A stretch of DNA of 20,290 bases from UBA1479 sp964012715 (GCA_964012715.1 CAXGUG010000074.1:1-20290), one strand, 5' to 3'; shown: positions 1 to 7,978, counted from the stretch's first letter. Translations and numbers: made by a program. Notes: generated by a model not told the origin, from the sequence alone.

Positions 1-940
1 TCTCGCGGCATCGATCGATCGAGGCATCGACCAGACGCGTCAGCACCGCTTCTTCCGGATGGCGCGCATCGATTGAAAACAGAACCTGCCCCGGAATGGT
101 ATTCCGCGAATTGGGGCGGATCTGCATATGACCCGAGGTAATCATCGGCAACGGCGCCGCATTCATCTCGTAAACCAGCCGGCTCATGCCATCGATCATC
201 CGCGCGGCCCCGACCATGGCATCCTTGCGCAGTGGCATCGGCAGGGTGCCGGCATGGCCTTCTTCACCCGTCACCGTTGCCGTGAAGCACCGCCGCGCCT
301 GCGCACCGAGGACGACGCCGATCGGCACGCCTTCGTTCTCGAGGATAGGGCCTTGTTCAATATGGGCCTCGAAATAGGCCGCGACGGGAAAACCGCCGCA
401 CGGGATTTCGCCCGCATAACCGATCCGTGCCAACTCGCTGCCGAAGGTCGCATCACTGCCCTGGTCCGGCATGCTCAGGCCGTAGTCCAGATCATACAGA
501 CCGGCGAACACCGCCGAGGCCACCAACCCCGAGCGGAACCGCATGCCCTCTTCGTCCGACCAGTTGACCAGTTCCAACGGCGCCGTCGTTTGCACACCCG
601 CGTCATTAAGGGCGCGGATGACCTCCAACCCCGCCAACACGCCATAGGCGCCATCAAACTTACCGCCCAGGGGTTGGGAATCCAGATGGCTGCCCATCAT
701 CACCGGCGCTGCGTCCGGGTCCGTCCCGGCCCGCCGAGCCAGGATATTGCCCATGTAATCGACGCGCACGTCCAGGCCCGCATCCCGGCACCATGTCACG
801 AACAAATCGCGGCCTTGCTTATCCAGGTCCGTCAACGCCACGCGCCCGACCCCGCCGCCGGCGGTCGCACCGATGCTGCCCATCTCCATCAGGGAGGCCC
901 ACAAACGGTCCTTGTCGATTGTTACGGTCGTTGCCGTCAT
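1..940 (-). CDS. M20-family Zn hydrolase, carbamoylase/hydantoinase type (partial)
   Basis: The 313 visible residues resemble the N-carbamoyl-amino-acid amidohydrolase / ureidoglycolate and allantoate amidohydrolase group of M20 metallopeptidases, which hydrolyse a carbamoyl or ureido C-N bond with two metal ions in the cytoplasm. Visible landmarks are the metal-binding GSHLDS (His85), KFDGAYG (Asp96), SDEEG (Glu130/131), EAHIEQGP (His193), GEEGHAGTLP and the substrate-site RPNSRNTIPG. Members are usually about 400-420 residues, so roughly 100 C-terminal residues, including the last metal-binding His, lie before the window start. The ATG at 940 forms an ATGA overlap with the stop of the amidase; an in-frame ATG at 946 is the alternative. 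It is the third gene of the leftward unit TAXI receptor, amidase, hydrolase. Family is clear; the substrate (carbamoyl-amino acid, ureido acid or simple amide) is not. Confidence 0.88.
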   Translation of the reverse strand, partial: MTATTVTIDKDRLWASLMEMGSIGATAGGGVGRVALTDLDKQGRDLFVTWCRDAGLDVRVDYMGNILARRAGTDPDAAPVMMGSHLDSQPLGGKFDGAYGVLAGLEVIRALNDAGVQTTAPLELVNWSDEEGMRFRSGLVASAVFAGLYDLDYGLSMPDQGSDATFGSELARIGYAGEIPCGGFPVAAYFEAHIEQGPILENEGVPIGVVLGAQARRCFTATVTGEEGHAGTLPMPLRKDAMVGAARMIDGMSRLVYEMNAAPLPMITSGHMQIRPNSRNTIPGQVLFSIDARHPEEAVLTRLVDASIDRCRE

Positions 941-2253
941 TTCCATTCTCCGGATTGGTCCGCCAGCCAGCGGCACAGTTTCAACAGTCGGGCGTCCTGA
1001 CCCCAAGGGCAAATCAACTGCACGCCGATCGGCAAGCCATCGTCGCCCTTCAGCAGCGGCAGGCTGGCGGCGGGCGCCCCCATCAACGTCCAGTACCCGT
1101 TGAAGATCGCCGACCCGGTCCGGGCCAGGTCGCGCGGCGCCTGCCCCGGCGCCACAGGGGCAAGGATCGCATCGAACTCGGCAAAGAATCCGGCCAGGGC
1201 GTCCTGCATTTCCTCGGCCAGATAGAGCGCATCCAGATATTCCCGCGACGTGACCGGCAGGCCCCGTTCGACACGCGACCGGGTGATCGGGTCCAACCCA
1301 TTCTTGTCACGCTCATAGTACGGCCCCAGGGATTGCCCAACCGAGCCGTTCATGATCATCGAATGGCATTCGGCGGCCCCTTCGAACACAGGCGGCAGCT
1401 CCCGCTCTGTGATGACCGCCCCCAACTGTCGGGCCAAGTCCTCGATGCCGCGTTGCATATCGGCATCGCCCTGCCCCCAGACCGGGCCGCGCACGAACGC
1501 GATTTTCGGCGGGGCCGTAACCGGGTCGGCGTCTCCCAGGCGAATATGGCCGCGCATGTCCTTGTCGGCGGGATCGCGCTGCATCAACACCCCGGCGGCC
1601 AAGGCAATATCTTCAGGCGAACGGGCAAAAATCCCGGGATGATCCAAGCGGCGCGATAGCGGCGACATCCCCGCCCGGGAGATGGTCCCGAACGTCGGCT
1701 TCAATCCGTATACTCCGTTGTAGGACGCAGGGCGCAGCATCGAGCCGCCGGTTTGCGATCCGATCGCCAAAGGCACCATGAAATCCGCCACCGAGGCGGC
1801 GGAACCGGAGGACGACCCACCCGGCGTGCACTCCGGGTCGTGCGGGTTACGAGTTTTCCCCGGGGCCGACAGCGCGAATTCGGTCGTCACGCATTTTCCC
1901 ATGATCACGGCCCCGGCCTCGCGCAGCAGGCGCACCAGGGTCGCGTCCGCATCCGGCCGACGACCGGCGCAAAGTTTCGAGCCGTTCTCGGTCGGCTGAT
2001 CCGCCGTGTCGATGATGTCCTTGATTCCGACCGGCAGGCCGTTCAGGGCCCCGCCGGTACCGGACCGACGGCGTTCGTCGGCGGCATCGGCCTGCGCCAG
2101 CGCCAGGTTCGGGTCCAGATAGGCCCAGGCCTGAACGGCGTCTTCGCGGGCGGAAATGCGTTCCAGGCAGGATTCGACCAGATCGCGGGAAGAAATGCTG
2201 CCCGCGGTCATGCGGGCCGATGCCTCAACGGCAGTCAGACGATGTAGATCCAT
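937..2253 (-). CDS. Amidase signature family amidase
   Basis: This 438-residue amidase-signature enzyme hydrolyses a carboxamide to acid and ammonia through a Ser-cisSer-Lys triad. The triad is visible as Lys78 (GLPVGIKD), Ser147 (TPGGSSSGSA) and nucleophile Ser171 (SQTGGSMLRPAS); the 24-residue gap between the serines matches the family. The length is normal and there is no signal peptide, so it should be cytoplasmic. I chose the ATG at 2253 (MDLHRLTA) because the upstream in-frame extension is arginine-rich and lies inside the TAXI gene. With this start it overlaps the TAXI gene by 29 bases, and its stop overlaps the next gene's start as ATGA, so the three are probably translationally coupled. 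No strong Shine-Dalgarno precedes 2253. Substrate unknown; pairing with a carbamoylase-type hydrolase points to amide or ureido compounds. GatA is unlikely because gatC and gatB are absent nearby. Confidence 0.93.
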   Translation of the reverse strand: MDLHRLTAVEASARMTAGSISSRDLVESCLERISAREDAVQAWAYLDPNLALAQADAADERRRSGTGGALNGLPVGIKDIIDTADQPTENGSKLCAGRRPDADATLVRLLREAGAVIMGKCVTTEFALSAPGKTRNPHDPECTPGGSSSGSAASVADFMVPLAIGSQTGGSMLRPASYNGVYGLKPTFGTISRAGMSPLSRRLDHPGIFARSPEDIALAAGVLMQRDPADKDMRGHIRLGDADPVTAPPKIAFVRGPVWGQGDADMQRGIEDLARQLGAVITERELPPVFEGAAECHSMIMNGSVGQSLGPYYERDKNGLDPITRSRVERGLPVTSREYLDALYLAEEMQDALAGFFAEFDAILAPVAPGQAPRDLARTGSAIFNGYWTLMGAPAASLPLLKGDDGLPIGVQLICPWGQDARLLKLCRWLADQSGEWK

Positions 2254-3328
2254 TGTTATTCGCCAGAAGGCACGACGGCGCCTTGTAGACTCCTCTTTCC
2301 TTGTAGTACCGGGCCGCACCGGGGCAGTACGGGATCGAAACGCCCTGATTATGGGTTTCGAGGGTCAGATTCTTGCCCTTGGCATGCCCATTGTTCAACA
2401 GATGCGGTGCCTGCATGTTTCCATACAGTCCCTTGACCACGCCATAGTGCAGGTCTTCGGGAAGGTTGCGGCGCGACACCCACAAGGCCGACACGGAAAC
2501 CGTATCGACGGCCTTGGGATTGCCGCGATAGGTGTTCGCGGGGATAGCATCGGCGGAATAGAACGGGGCCTTGGCGATCAAGGCGTCGCGTTCCTTACCC
2601 TGAACCGGGATCAGAACCATGCCGGTGGAATTGGCCATATCCACGATCCCGTCGTTGGGATACCCCGAAACATCGATAAACGCGTCCAAATGACCGTCGC
2701 GGATCAGCTCCGTCGCCGTTTTCGACTTTACGTATTCCGGGTTGAAATCGGTCTTTTCCTCCAGTCCGTAGGCACCTAGGACCAAGCGCGCACCGACCAA
2801 AACCCCCGACGCGGGCAGCCCGATGGAAACCCGTTTGCCACGCAAATCACCGACGGATTTGATGTCGCGGCCCTTACCGGCGACCACATGGACGTGTTCC
2901 GGATAAAGGCTGGACAGGACGCAGAGCTTCTTGACCGTCTTAACGTCCTTGAACGGCCCGGTGCCCGTATATGCCCAATAGGTTACATCGGATTGGACAA
3001 AGGCGGATTCGACTAAATCCGTATCCAGGGAGAACACGTTGGCGACCGAGCCGTGCGTCGATTGCGCGAAGGCGACCAACCCCTCCATCCCGCAATTGCC
3101 GCCCTTGGCGCAGCTACGCGCGCCGGGAGGATTGGAAATGACGTTGGCAAGCAACCCCGCCATGGGGAAATAGGTTCCGCCGGCGGCGCCACTGGCAATC
3201 CGGAAGAACAGCATCTTCTGGGCTTCGGCCTTGTCCGACACCGCCCAGGCCGTCAGCACGCCCCCGGCCACGGCGACGATAGCCGCCAAACCGCAGATCA
3301 CGCGCCGGATTGCTTTCCGTGCCCGCAT
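2225..3328 (-). CDS. TAXI-family TRAP transporter solute-binding protein
   Basis: This is a 367-residue periplasmic receptor of the TAXI (TRAP-associated extracytoplasmic immunogenic) family, which delivers ligands to a TRAP-type membrane transporter. The N-terminus is a Sec signal: positively charged residues 1-9, a hydrophobic stretch about 10-30 and a likely cleavage after AEA (34-36). The mature start has the family's typical glycine-rich segment (RIASGAAGGTYFPMAGLLAN), followed by SCAKGGNCG and a type II periplasmic fold. Five cysteines after the signal region suggest disulfides. The ATG at 3328 follows an AAGGGAG Shine-Dalgarno; a start nine codons upstream (3355) lacks this support. 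It is the first gene of the leftward operon and faces the GntR-type operator. No TRAP membrane subunit (DctM-like) is in the window; it may lie left of position 1 or be encoded elsewhere. Confidence 0.9.
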   Translation of the reverse strand: MRARKAIRRVICGLAAIVAVAGGVLTAWAVSDKAEAQKMLFFRIASGAAGGTYFPMAGLLANVISNPPGARSCAKGGNCGMEGLVAFAQSTHGSVANVFSLDTDLVESAFVQSDVTYWAYTGTGPFKDVKTVKKLCVLSSLYPEHVHVVAGKGRDIKSVGDLRGKRVSIGLPASGVLVGARLVLGAYGLEEKTDFNPEYVKSKTATELIRDGHLDAFIDVSGYPNDGIVDMANSTGMVLIPVQGKERDALIAKAPFYSADAIPANTYRGNPKAVDTVSVSALWVSRRNLPEDLHYGVVKGLYGNMQAPHLLNNGHAKGKNLTLETHNQGVSIPYCPGAARYYKERGVYKAPSCLLANNNGSTSSDCR

Positions 3329-3417
3329 AACCTTGTCTCCCTTCACCAAGACCACCTTCTTTCAACCCGTCAACGCAACCGCACGATGCATTTCACCCCT
3401 GACGAAAAAGACAGCCA

Positions 3418-3442
3418 TTGTATACATTGGTATTGTATACAC
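3418..3442. promoter_or_regulatory. Paired GntR/FCD-type operator in a divergent promoter
   Basis: Two copies of the perfect 8-bp palindrome TGTATACA occur at 3419-3426 and 3434-3441, 15 bp start to start. With flanks they read TTGTATACAT and TTGTATACAC, matching the FadR-subfamily consensus t.GTa-tAC.a. The pair is centred at about 3430, while the midpoint between the divergent starts (3328 and 3529) is 3428.5. Each copy contains a TATAC core resembling a -10 hexamer on both strands, so binding would be expected to block both promoters. The obvious candidate binder is the FCD regulator encoded at 3981. The repeats are seen directly; the binding protein is inferred. Confidence 0.75.
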
Positions 3443-3528
3443 GCCCTCGGATCATCCAAAAAAACACGGCACGGCGCCGATCTCGCCGATCCGGCCCCGC
3501 CTACATCAGGGAAGAAAGCAAGCAGGCC

Positions 3529-3981
3529 ATGAACGACCAGTCGCTGACCATCGACCTCACGCGAGCGGAAACCTTTCGTCATTGGACACCGGTCACCCTC
3601 CGTTTTTCCGACCAGGACAGCATGGGCCATATCAACAACGTTTCCTATGCCGCATTTATCGAAGCGGGCCGAAACGCCTATGTGACCCAGTATCTGAAGC
3701 CGGAAACCCACCCGGGGATCGATTTCGTCTTGGCCCGCGTCCTGATCGATTACCGCGCCGAAATGCACTACCCGGGCACGGTCGACGTCGGCACCTGCAT
3801 CAAGCGGATCGGCAATTCCTCGATCACCATCGGAACCGGCGTGTTCCTGGATGGCAAACTTTACGCCAACGCCGAAAGCACGAACGTGTTCATCGATCTG
3901 GGCACCCGTAAATCCTGTCCTGTTCCCACCGATATTCGGGAGGAACTGCAACGCCAACTGGAGGAGGCCGCGGCTTCATAA
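3529..3981 (+). CDS. 4HBT-type acyl-CoA thioesterase (hotdog fold)
   Basis: A 150-residue single hotdog-domain protein of the 4-hydroxybenzoyl-CoA thioesterase / YbgC / FadM group, which hydrolyses acyl-CoA thioesters in the cytoplasm. The signature SDQDSMGHINN with a downstream YAAFIEAGR is intact; Asp30 in DSMGH occupies the catalytic aspartate position. The length is normal. The ATG at 3529 is chosen because residues begin to look like the family there and a GAAG/AGCAGG purine stretch lies upstream; the longer in-frame extension runs back into the operator and is not protein-like. It is the first gene of the rightward unit, and its TAA overlaps the next ATG (TAATG). It may release the acid product of the pathway or recycle CoA trapped in dead-end thioesters. 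Confidence 0.88.
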   Translation: MNDQSLTIDLTRAETFRHWTPVTLRFSDQDSMGHINNVSYAAFIEAGRNAYVTQYLKPETHPGIDFVLARVLIDYRAEMHYPGTVDVGTCIKRIGNSSITIGTGVFLDGKLYANAESTNVFIDLGTRKSCPVPTDIREELQRQLEEAAAS

Positions 3982-4673
3982 TGAGCGAGCGCGAAGAATC
4001 CCTGGAACAGGTCTCGCGCGGCGAATACGTACACGCCCGCCTGCGCGACGCCATCAAGGCCGGCCGCTATCCGCCCGGCACCCGTATCCGCGAAACCGAA
4101 GTCGCCGACTGGCTGGGCGTCAGCCGCACGCCGGTGCGCGAAGCCATGCGGCGGCTGCAGGCCGACGGCCTGCTGGTGTTCGAACCCTGGCGCGGCGTGG
4201 TCGTCGCCGAATTGGACCAGCAGCAGATCGTCGAATTCTACGCCATGCGGCGGGTGCTCGACGGCGCGGCGGCGCGCCTTGCGGCGCAGCACGCCTCGGT
4301 GCCGGAACTGGCCTATATGGAAGATTGTCTGAACTCGGCCTCGCCGGAAACCAACGACCCCGTGAAGATGGCCGACGCCAACCGCAAATTCCACGACGCC
4401 CTGTTCCAGGCCGCCCACAACCGCTACCTGCTGAAATCGGCGGCGGCTTTGTCCGACGCTCTGGCCCTGCTCAGGGGCACGACGTATTCCTTTCCCGATC
4501 GCGCCGCTGCCGCCCATGAGGAACACATGGCGCTGATGGAAGCGATCCGCGCCCGCGAGCCGGAAAAGGCCGAGCGCCTGGCCCGCAAGCACATCGCCCG
4601 GGCCGAAAAGGCGCGCCTGAAACTGTTGGGGGATCAACGCGACGTCAAACGATCAGAGGACAAGACTACATGA
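3981..4673 (+). CDS. GntR-family transcriptional regulator, FCD subfamily
   Basis: A 230-residue regulator with an N-terminal winged helix (about 15-76: RLRDAIKAGRYPPGTRI, then the recognition region WLGVSRTPVREAMRRLQADG) and a C-terminal all-helical FCD ligand domain (about 82-215). Likely metal/ligand residues of the FCD pocket are Asn134, His138 (ANRKFH), His182 (HEEHM) and His204 (RKHI). FCD regulators typically bind a carboxylic acid intermediate and release DNA. It lies between the thioesterase (TAATG overlap) and the serine hydrolase (ATGA overlap), so it is co-transcribed with the pathway it probably controls. The two TGTATACA palindromes at 3418-3442 are its most plausible site, which would give autoregulation and control of both arms. 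A similar site at 19503 may also belong to it. Confidence 0.93.
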   Translation: MSEREESLEQVSRGEYVHARLRDAIKAGRYPPGTRIRETEVADWLGVSRTPVREAMRRLQADGLLVFEPWRGVVVAELDQQQIVEFYAMRRVLDGAAARLAAQHASVPELAYMEDCLNSASPETNDPVKMADANRKFHDALFQAAHNRYLLKSAAALSDALALLRGTTYSFPDRAAAAHEEHMALMEAIRAREPEKAERLARKHIARAEKARLKLLGDQRDVKRSEDKTT

Positions 4674-5782
4674 CCTACTTCCCGCCTGCCGACCAACCCT
4701 GGGAAAAGGTCGCCCCCGCCGACGCCGGACTGAACCCTGATCGCCTGAAAGACGCCGTTACCTTCGCCGAGAACGCGGAAAGCAAATGGCCGCGCGACCT
4801 GGACAAGGCAGAGTTCCTACCCTCGCTGACCCAGGACGAACCTGCCCCCTGGAACGAAATCCTCGGCCCCGTCGCCGCCCGGGGCGGCCCCGCGGGGCTG
4901 TTCATCCGCGGCGGGCGGATCGCGGCCCAATGGGGTGATCCGGCGCGCGCCGATATGACCTTTTCCATCGCCAAAAGCTACCTGTCGATCCTGGCCGGCC
5001 TAGCGGTCGGCGAAGGCCTGATTTCCGACCTGGACGACACCGTCGCCGGATACGTCGATGGCGACTGGTTTTCCTCGCAACAGAATGCCTCGATCACCTG
5101 GCGGCACCTGCTGCAGCAGACCAGCGAATGGCAGGGCACGCTGTTCGACAAGCCGGACCAGGTCGACCATTTCCGGGTCATCGGCGCGGACGGCGACAAT
5201 TCCCGCAAAGGGCAAAAGCGCGATCTGTCCGCGCCCGGCACCTATTGGGAATACAACGACGTCCGGGTCAACGTCCTGTCCCTGGCTTTGCTTCACGTCT
5301 TCCGCCACCCCCTGGCCGAGGTCCTGCGCGATTCCGTGATGGCGCCGATCGGCGCGTCGGATACCTGGCGCTGGGTCGGATATCGTAATTCCAACGTGCT
5401 GATCGACGGCGTGGAAATGCCCTCGGTCCCCGGCGGCACCCATTGGGGCGGCGGCATGCAGATTTCGTCCCTCGACCACGCCCGGTTCGGGATGATGATC
5501 AAACATGACGGCGTCTGGGACGGCCATCGCATCCTGCCCGAAGGCTGGGTCGATGCCTTGCGCGCGCCCTGCCCGCTGAACCCGGTCTATGGCTTCCTGT
5601 GGTGGCTGAACACCGACCGCAAACAGTACCCGTCGGCCCCGGAAACCAGCTTCTTCGCCCTTGGCGCCGGATCGAACCTGATCTGGATCGACCAGGAGCA
5701 GGATATTCTGGCCGTGTTCCGTTGGGTCGATCAGGGCTCCATGGACGCCCTGATTTCGGGCTTCATGGCCGCGATGGAATAA
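4670..5782 (+). CDS. Serine hydrolase, beta-lactamase/class C fold
   Basis: A 370-residue member of the serine beta-lactamase-like superfamily (esterases, 6-aminohexanoate-dimer hydrolase types, DD-peptidase homologues). The SxxK motif is Ser99-Ile-Ala-Lys102 (TFSIAKSYLS). The second motif, usually YxN, appears as Tyr195-Asn-Asp in TYWEYNDVRVN, a variant of the YSN box. A glycine-rich C-terminal segment (FALGAGSNLIW, about residues 329-339) occupies the place of the KTG/HTG strand. There is no signal peptide, so it is probably cytoplasmic, which argues against a resistance lactamase or a cell-wall enzyme. It starts four bases inside the GntR gene (ATGA), so it belongs to the catabolic operon. 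The likely job is hydrolysis of an ester, lactone or amide substrate; the exact bond is unknown. Confidence 0.88.
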   Translation: MTYFPPADQPWEKVAPADAGLNPDRLKDAVTFAENAESKWPRDLDKAEFLPSLTQDEPAPWNEILGPVAARGGPAGLFIRGGRIAAQWGDPARADMTFSIAKSYLSILAGLAVGEGLISDLDDTVAGYVDGDWFSSQQNASITWRHLLQQTSEWQGTLFDKPDQVDHFRVIGADGDNSRKGQKRDLSAPGTYWEYNDVRVNVLSLALLHVFRHPLAEVLRDSVMAPIGASDTWRWVGYRNSNVLIDGVEMPSVPGGTHWGGGMQISSLDHARFGMMIKHDGVWDGHRILPEGWVDALRAPCPLNPVYGFLWWLNTDRKQYPSAPETSFFALGAGSNLIWIDQEQDILAVFRWVDQGSMDALISGFMAAME

Positions 5783-5805
5783 TCGCCGCGCTGCCACGCG
5801 GAATT

Positions 5806-5824
5806 GCCCCGCCCGGCGCGGGGC
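5806..5824. other. GC-rich stem-loop between operon genes
   Basis: GCCCCGC (5806-5812) and GCGGGGC (5818-5824) pair perfectly around a 5-base loop, in the 77-base gap between the serine hydrolase and the hexapeptide protein. No T-run follows on either strand, so a classical intrinsic terminator is unlikely. It may instead tune mRNA decay or differential expression within the operon. Confidence 0.45.
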
Positions 5825-5859
5825 GCTATAGCAAAAGAAACAAAAATCGGGAGGACAGC

Positions 5860-6384
5860 ATGAAATATTCCCTGGGCGACAAACGGGTGCAGACGGACGG
5901 CGACAATTACTGGATCGCCCCCAATGCCGCCGTGATCGGCGACGTCGTTCTGAAAAAGGATGCAAGCGTCTGGTTCGGCGCGACCATCCGCGGCGACAAC
6001 GACACCATCACCATCGGCGAGGGCAGCCAGATTCAAGACGGCAGCGTGCTGCATACGGACCCGGGCTATCCCCTGACCATCGGCGCCCATTGCACGATCG
6101 CCCATATGGTCATGCTGCACGGCTGCACCATCGGTGACGGCACGATGATCGGCATCGGCGCGGTCGTCCTGAACGGCGCCAAGATCGGCAAGAACTGCAT
6201 CATCGGCGGCAAGGCATTGATCGGCGAAGGGAAGGAAATTCCCGACAATTCCCTGGTCATGGGCATCCCCGGCAAGATCATCAAGGAAGTCAGCGACGCC
6301 CAAAAGGAAATGCTCGCCTATATTCCGCCCCACTATGTGGAACGCTGGAAGCGCTACAAGACAGAGATGAAACCTCAGGACTGA
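5860..6384 (+). CDS. Gamma-carbonic-anhydrase-like hexapeptide-repeat protein
   Basis: A 174-residue left-handed beta-helix protein of the gamma-carbonic anhydrase / PaaY / CaiE / YrdA group, expected to be a cytoplasmic trimer. The three metal-binding histidines are His65 (SVLHTDPG), His82 (TIAHM) and His87 (MLHGC). The surrounding family text is well kept (IRGDN, IQDGSVLH, IGIGAVVLNGAKIG, MGIPGKI); the usual IGH before the second zinc ligand reads IAH. The ATG at 5860 has a strong GGGAGGA Shine-Dalgarno. Relatives in catabolic operons include PaaY, a thioesterase of phenylacetate degradation, and CaiE of carnitine metabolism. Given the neighbouring CoA ligase and lyase, a CoA-related role is at least as likely as CO2 hydration, but sequence alone does not settle it. 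Confidence 0.88.
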   Translation: MKYSLGDKRVQTDGDNYWIAPNAAVIGDVVLKKDASVWFGATIRGDNDTITIGEGSQIQDGSVLHTDPGYPLTIGAHCTIAHMVMLHGCTIGDGTMIGIGAVVLNGAKIGKNCIIGGKALIGEGKEIPDNSLVMGIPGKIIKEVSDAQKEMLAYIPPHYVERWKRYKTEMKPQD

Positions 6385-6444
6385 GCTCCCTCCGCCCACC
6401 GAAATCCATTCGACTTTTCTCAATAGACTGCGAAGGCCGTCACC

Positions 6445-7974
6445 ATGGACCTGCCCATCGATCATTTCTTCCGCGCCGCAGAAAAGGCGCCCGACCGCAT
6501 CGCCATCAAGGACGGTGATTTCACCCTGACCCACGGCGAACTGGCCGCGCGCGTCAATGCCATGGCCGCGGCCCTTCAGGACATCGACCCGACGCCGCAA
6601 AGCCGGGTCGGCATCTGCGGCTACAACACGGTCGAACATTTGACCGCGTTCCTGGGCACGCTGGCTTCGGGCAAGACCTGGGTTCCCCTGAACCCACGCA
6701 ACGGCGAGGAAGAACTGTCGCGCATGGTCGAAACGACCGCGCCGTCGATCATCGTCTCCGACGCCAACTGCCTGGGCCGGTTCGACCCGGGTTCGGCGAC
6801 CGTGGTGCGCGGCCAGCCGCTCGGCGGCCCGGAGCACGCCTGCGGCGGGGACCTGAACGTTGCCGCCATGATGGCCGACTTCGCCGGCAAGATGCCGAAG
6901 CGCCACGAACTGGCCCCGGACGACGTCCAGGCCATTAAGTTCACCGGCGGCTCGTCCGGACGGCCCAAGGGCGTACAGCAGACCTATCGCGTGTGGCACA
7001 CCTGCATCGACCTGATGATCCGCTCGTTCGAACTGGACCAGGATGACCGCAACCTGCTGGCCGCCCCGATGACCCATGGCACCGGAACCCTGTTGGTCCC
7101 GGTCCTGGCGCAAGGCGGCATGCATGTGTTCATGCCGCAGCCGGCGCGCCCCGCCTTGATCACCGACGCGATCGAAACCGACCGGGCGACCACCGTGTTC
7201 CTGCCGCCGACCGTAATCTACATGATGATGGCCGAAGAGGACTTGTCGAAGCGTGATTTCAAATCACTGAAGCACGTCATCATCGGCGGCGCGGCGATGC
7301 GCGCGACGGAGATCAAGCGCGGCCTGCCGCTGTTCAACAACGCGCTGGAAACCTGCTACGGCCAGACCGAGGTGCCGCAGATCGTCACCGTGATGCGGGC
7401 CCGCGATTGGATCGACAACGACCATCGCCTGTCGTCTTGCGGCCATGCCACGGACCGCTGCGATGTGCGCGTCATCGACAAGGACGGTAACTTCCTGCCG
7501 ACCGGCCAGGCCGGCGAGATCGTCATCAAGTCCGAGCTGATGATGAAGGGCTACCTCGACATGCCGGAAGCCACCGCCGAGACCATCAAGGACGGCTGGC
7601 TCTATACCGGAGACGTCGCCGAGATCGAAGAAGACGGCTTTATCTATATCAAGGATCGCATCCGCGACATGATCGTGACCGGCGGGTTCAACGTCTTCCC
7701 GTCCGATGTAGAGGCGGTGTTGGGCCAGCATCCTTCGGTCAAGGAATGCGTCGTATTCGGCTTGCCCGACGACAAATGGGGCGAGGCCGTGCAGGCCGCC
7801 GTCGAGGTCCATGCGGGCCAGCCTGCCGACGAAGCCGACATCATCCAATACGTCAAATCGCGGCTTGATTCCGTGAAGGCGCCGAAGCGCGTGCACTTCG
7901 TCAACGAGCTGCCGCGCAGCCCGGTCGGTAAAGTCCTGCGCCGCGAAGCCAAAGCCCAATTCCAGGAGTCCTGA
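6445..7974 (+). CDS. AMP-forming acyl-CoA synthetase (ANL superfamily)
   Basis: A 509-residue acid:CoA ligase that activates a carboxylate through an acyl-AMP intermediate. All core motifs are present: P-loop TGGSSGRPKG (167-176), YGQTE (305-309), YTGD (387-390), hinge region KDRIRDMIVTGGFNVFPSDVE and catalytic Lys496 (SPVGKVLRR). The length and the lack of a membrane segment fit soluble acyl- or aryl-CoA ligases; the motifs cannot separate fatty acid, aromatic or dicarboxylate substrates. It lies 60 bases after the hexapeptide gene with GAAGG upstream of the ATG, and four bases before the lyase-like gene, whose AGGAG Shine-Dalgarno sits inside this gene's end. That tight pairing suggests the two act in sequence: activation to CoA, then transformation of the CoA ester. 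Confidence 0.92.
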   Translation: MDLPIDHFFRAAEKAPDRIAIKDGDFTLTHGELAARVNAMAAALQDIDPTPQSRVGICGYNTVEHLTAFLGTLASGKTWVPLNPRNGEEELSRMVETTAPSIIVSDANCLGRFDPGSATVVRGQPLGGPEHACGGDLNVAAMMADFAGKMPKRHELAPDDVQAIKFTGGSSGRPKGVQQTYRVWHTCIDLMIRSFELDQDDRNLLAAPMTHGTGTLLVPVLAQGGMHVFMPQPARPALITDAIETDRATTVFLPPTVIYMMMAEEDLSKRDFKSLKHVIIGGAAMRATEIKRGLPLFNNALETCYGQTEVPQIVTVMRARDWIDNDHRLSSCGHATDRCDVRVIDKDGNFLPTGQAGEIVIKSELMMKGYLDMPEATAETIKDGWLYTGDVAEIEEDGFIYIKDRIRDMIVTGGFNVFPSDVEAVLGQHPSVKECVVFGLPDDKWGEAVQAAVEVHAGQPADEADIIQYVKSRLDSVKAPKRVHFVNELPRSPVGKVLRREAKAQFQES

Positions 7975-7978
7975 TCCC

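Noticed and set aside
9..22. Short ATCG tandem repeat at the left edge
   Set aside because: It encodes an ordinary stretch of the M20-type hydrolase and is too short to be a meaningful repeat.
1708..1713. GTATAC core inside the amidase gene
   Set aside because: It lacks the flanking TT...AA of the operator and is explained by coding sequence; a six-base palindrome is expected by chance.
937..2253. Glu-tRNA(Gln) amidotransferase subunit A
   Set aside because: The signature motifs are shared by the whole amidase family, there is no gatB or gatC nearby, and the gene sits in a TAXI/hydrolase operon.
4670..5782. Beta-lactam resistance enzyme
   Set aside because: No export signal, a variant second motif and a catabolic operon context make antibiotic resistance unlikely.
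5806..5824. Intrinsic terminator splitting the catabolic operon
   Set aside because: The hairpin is strong but no T-run follows, and the next gene fits the same operon; kept only as a stem-loop.
5731..7125. A 464-residue minus-strand open frame
   Set aside because: It is antisense to the gamma-CA-like gene and the acyl-CoA ligase, both with full motif support. Composition is low-complexity His/Asp/Gly with no recognisable family.
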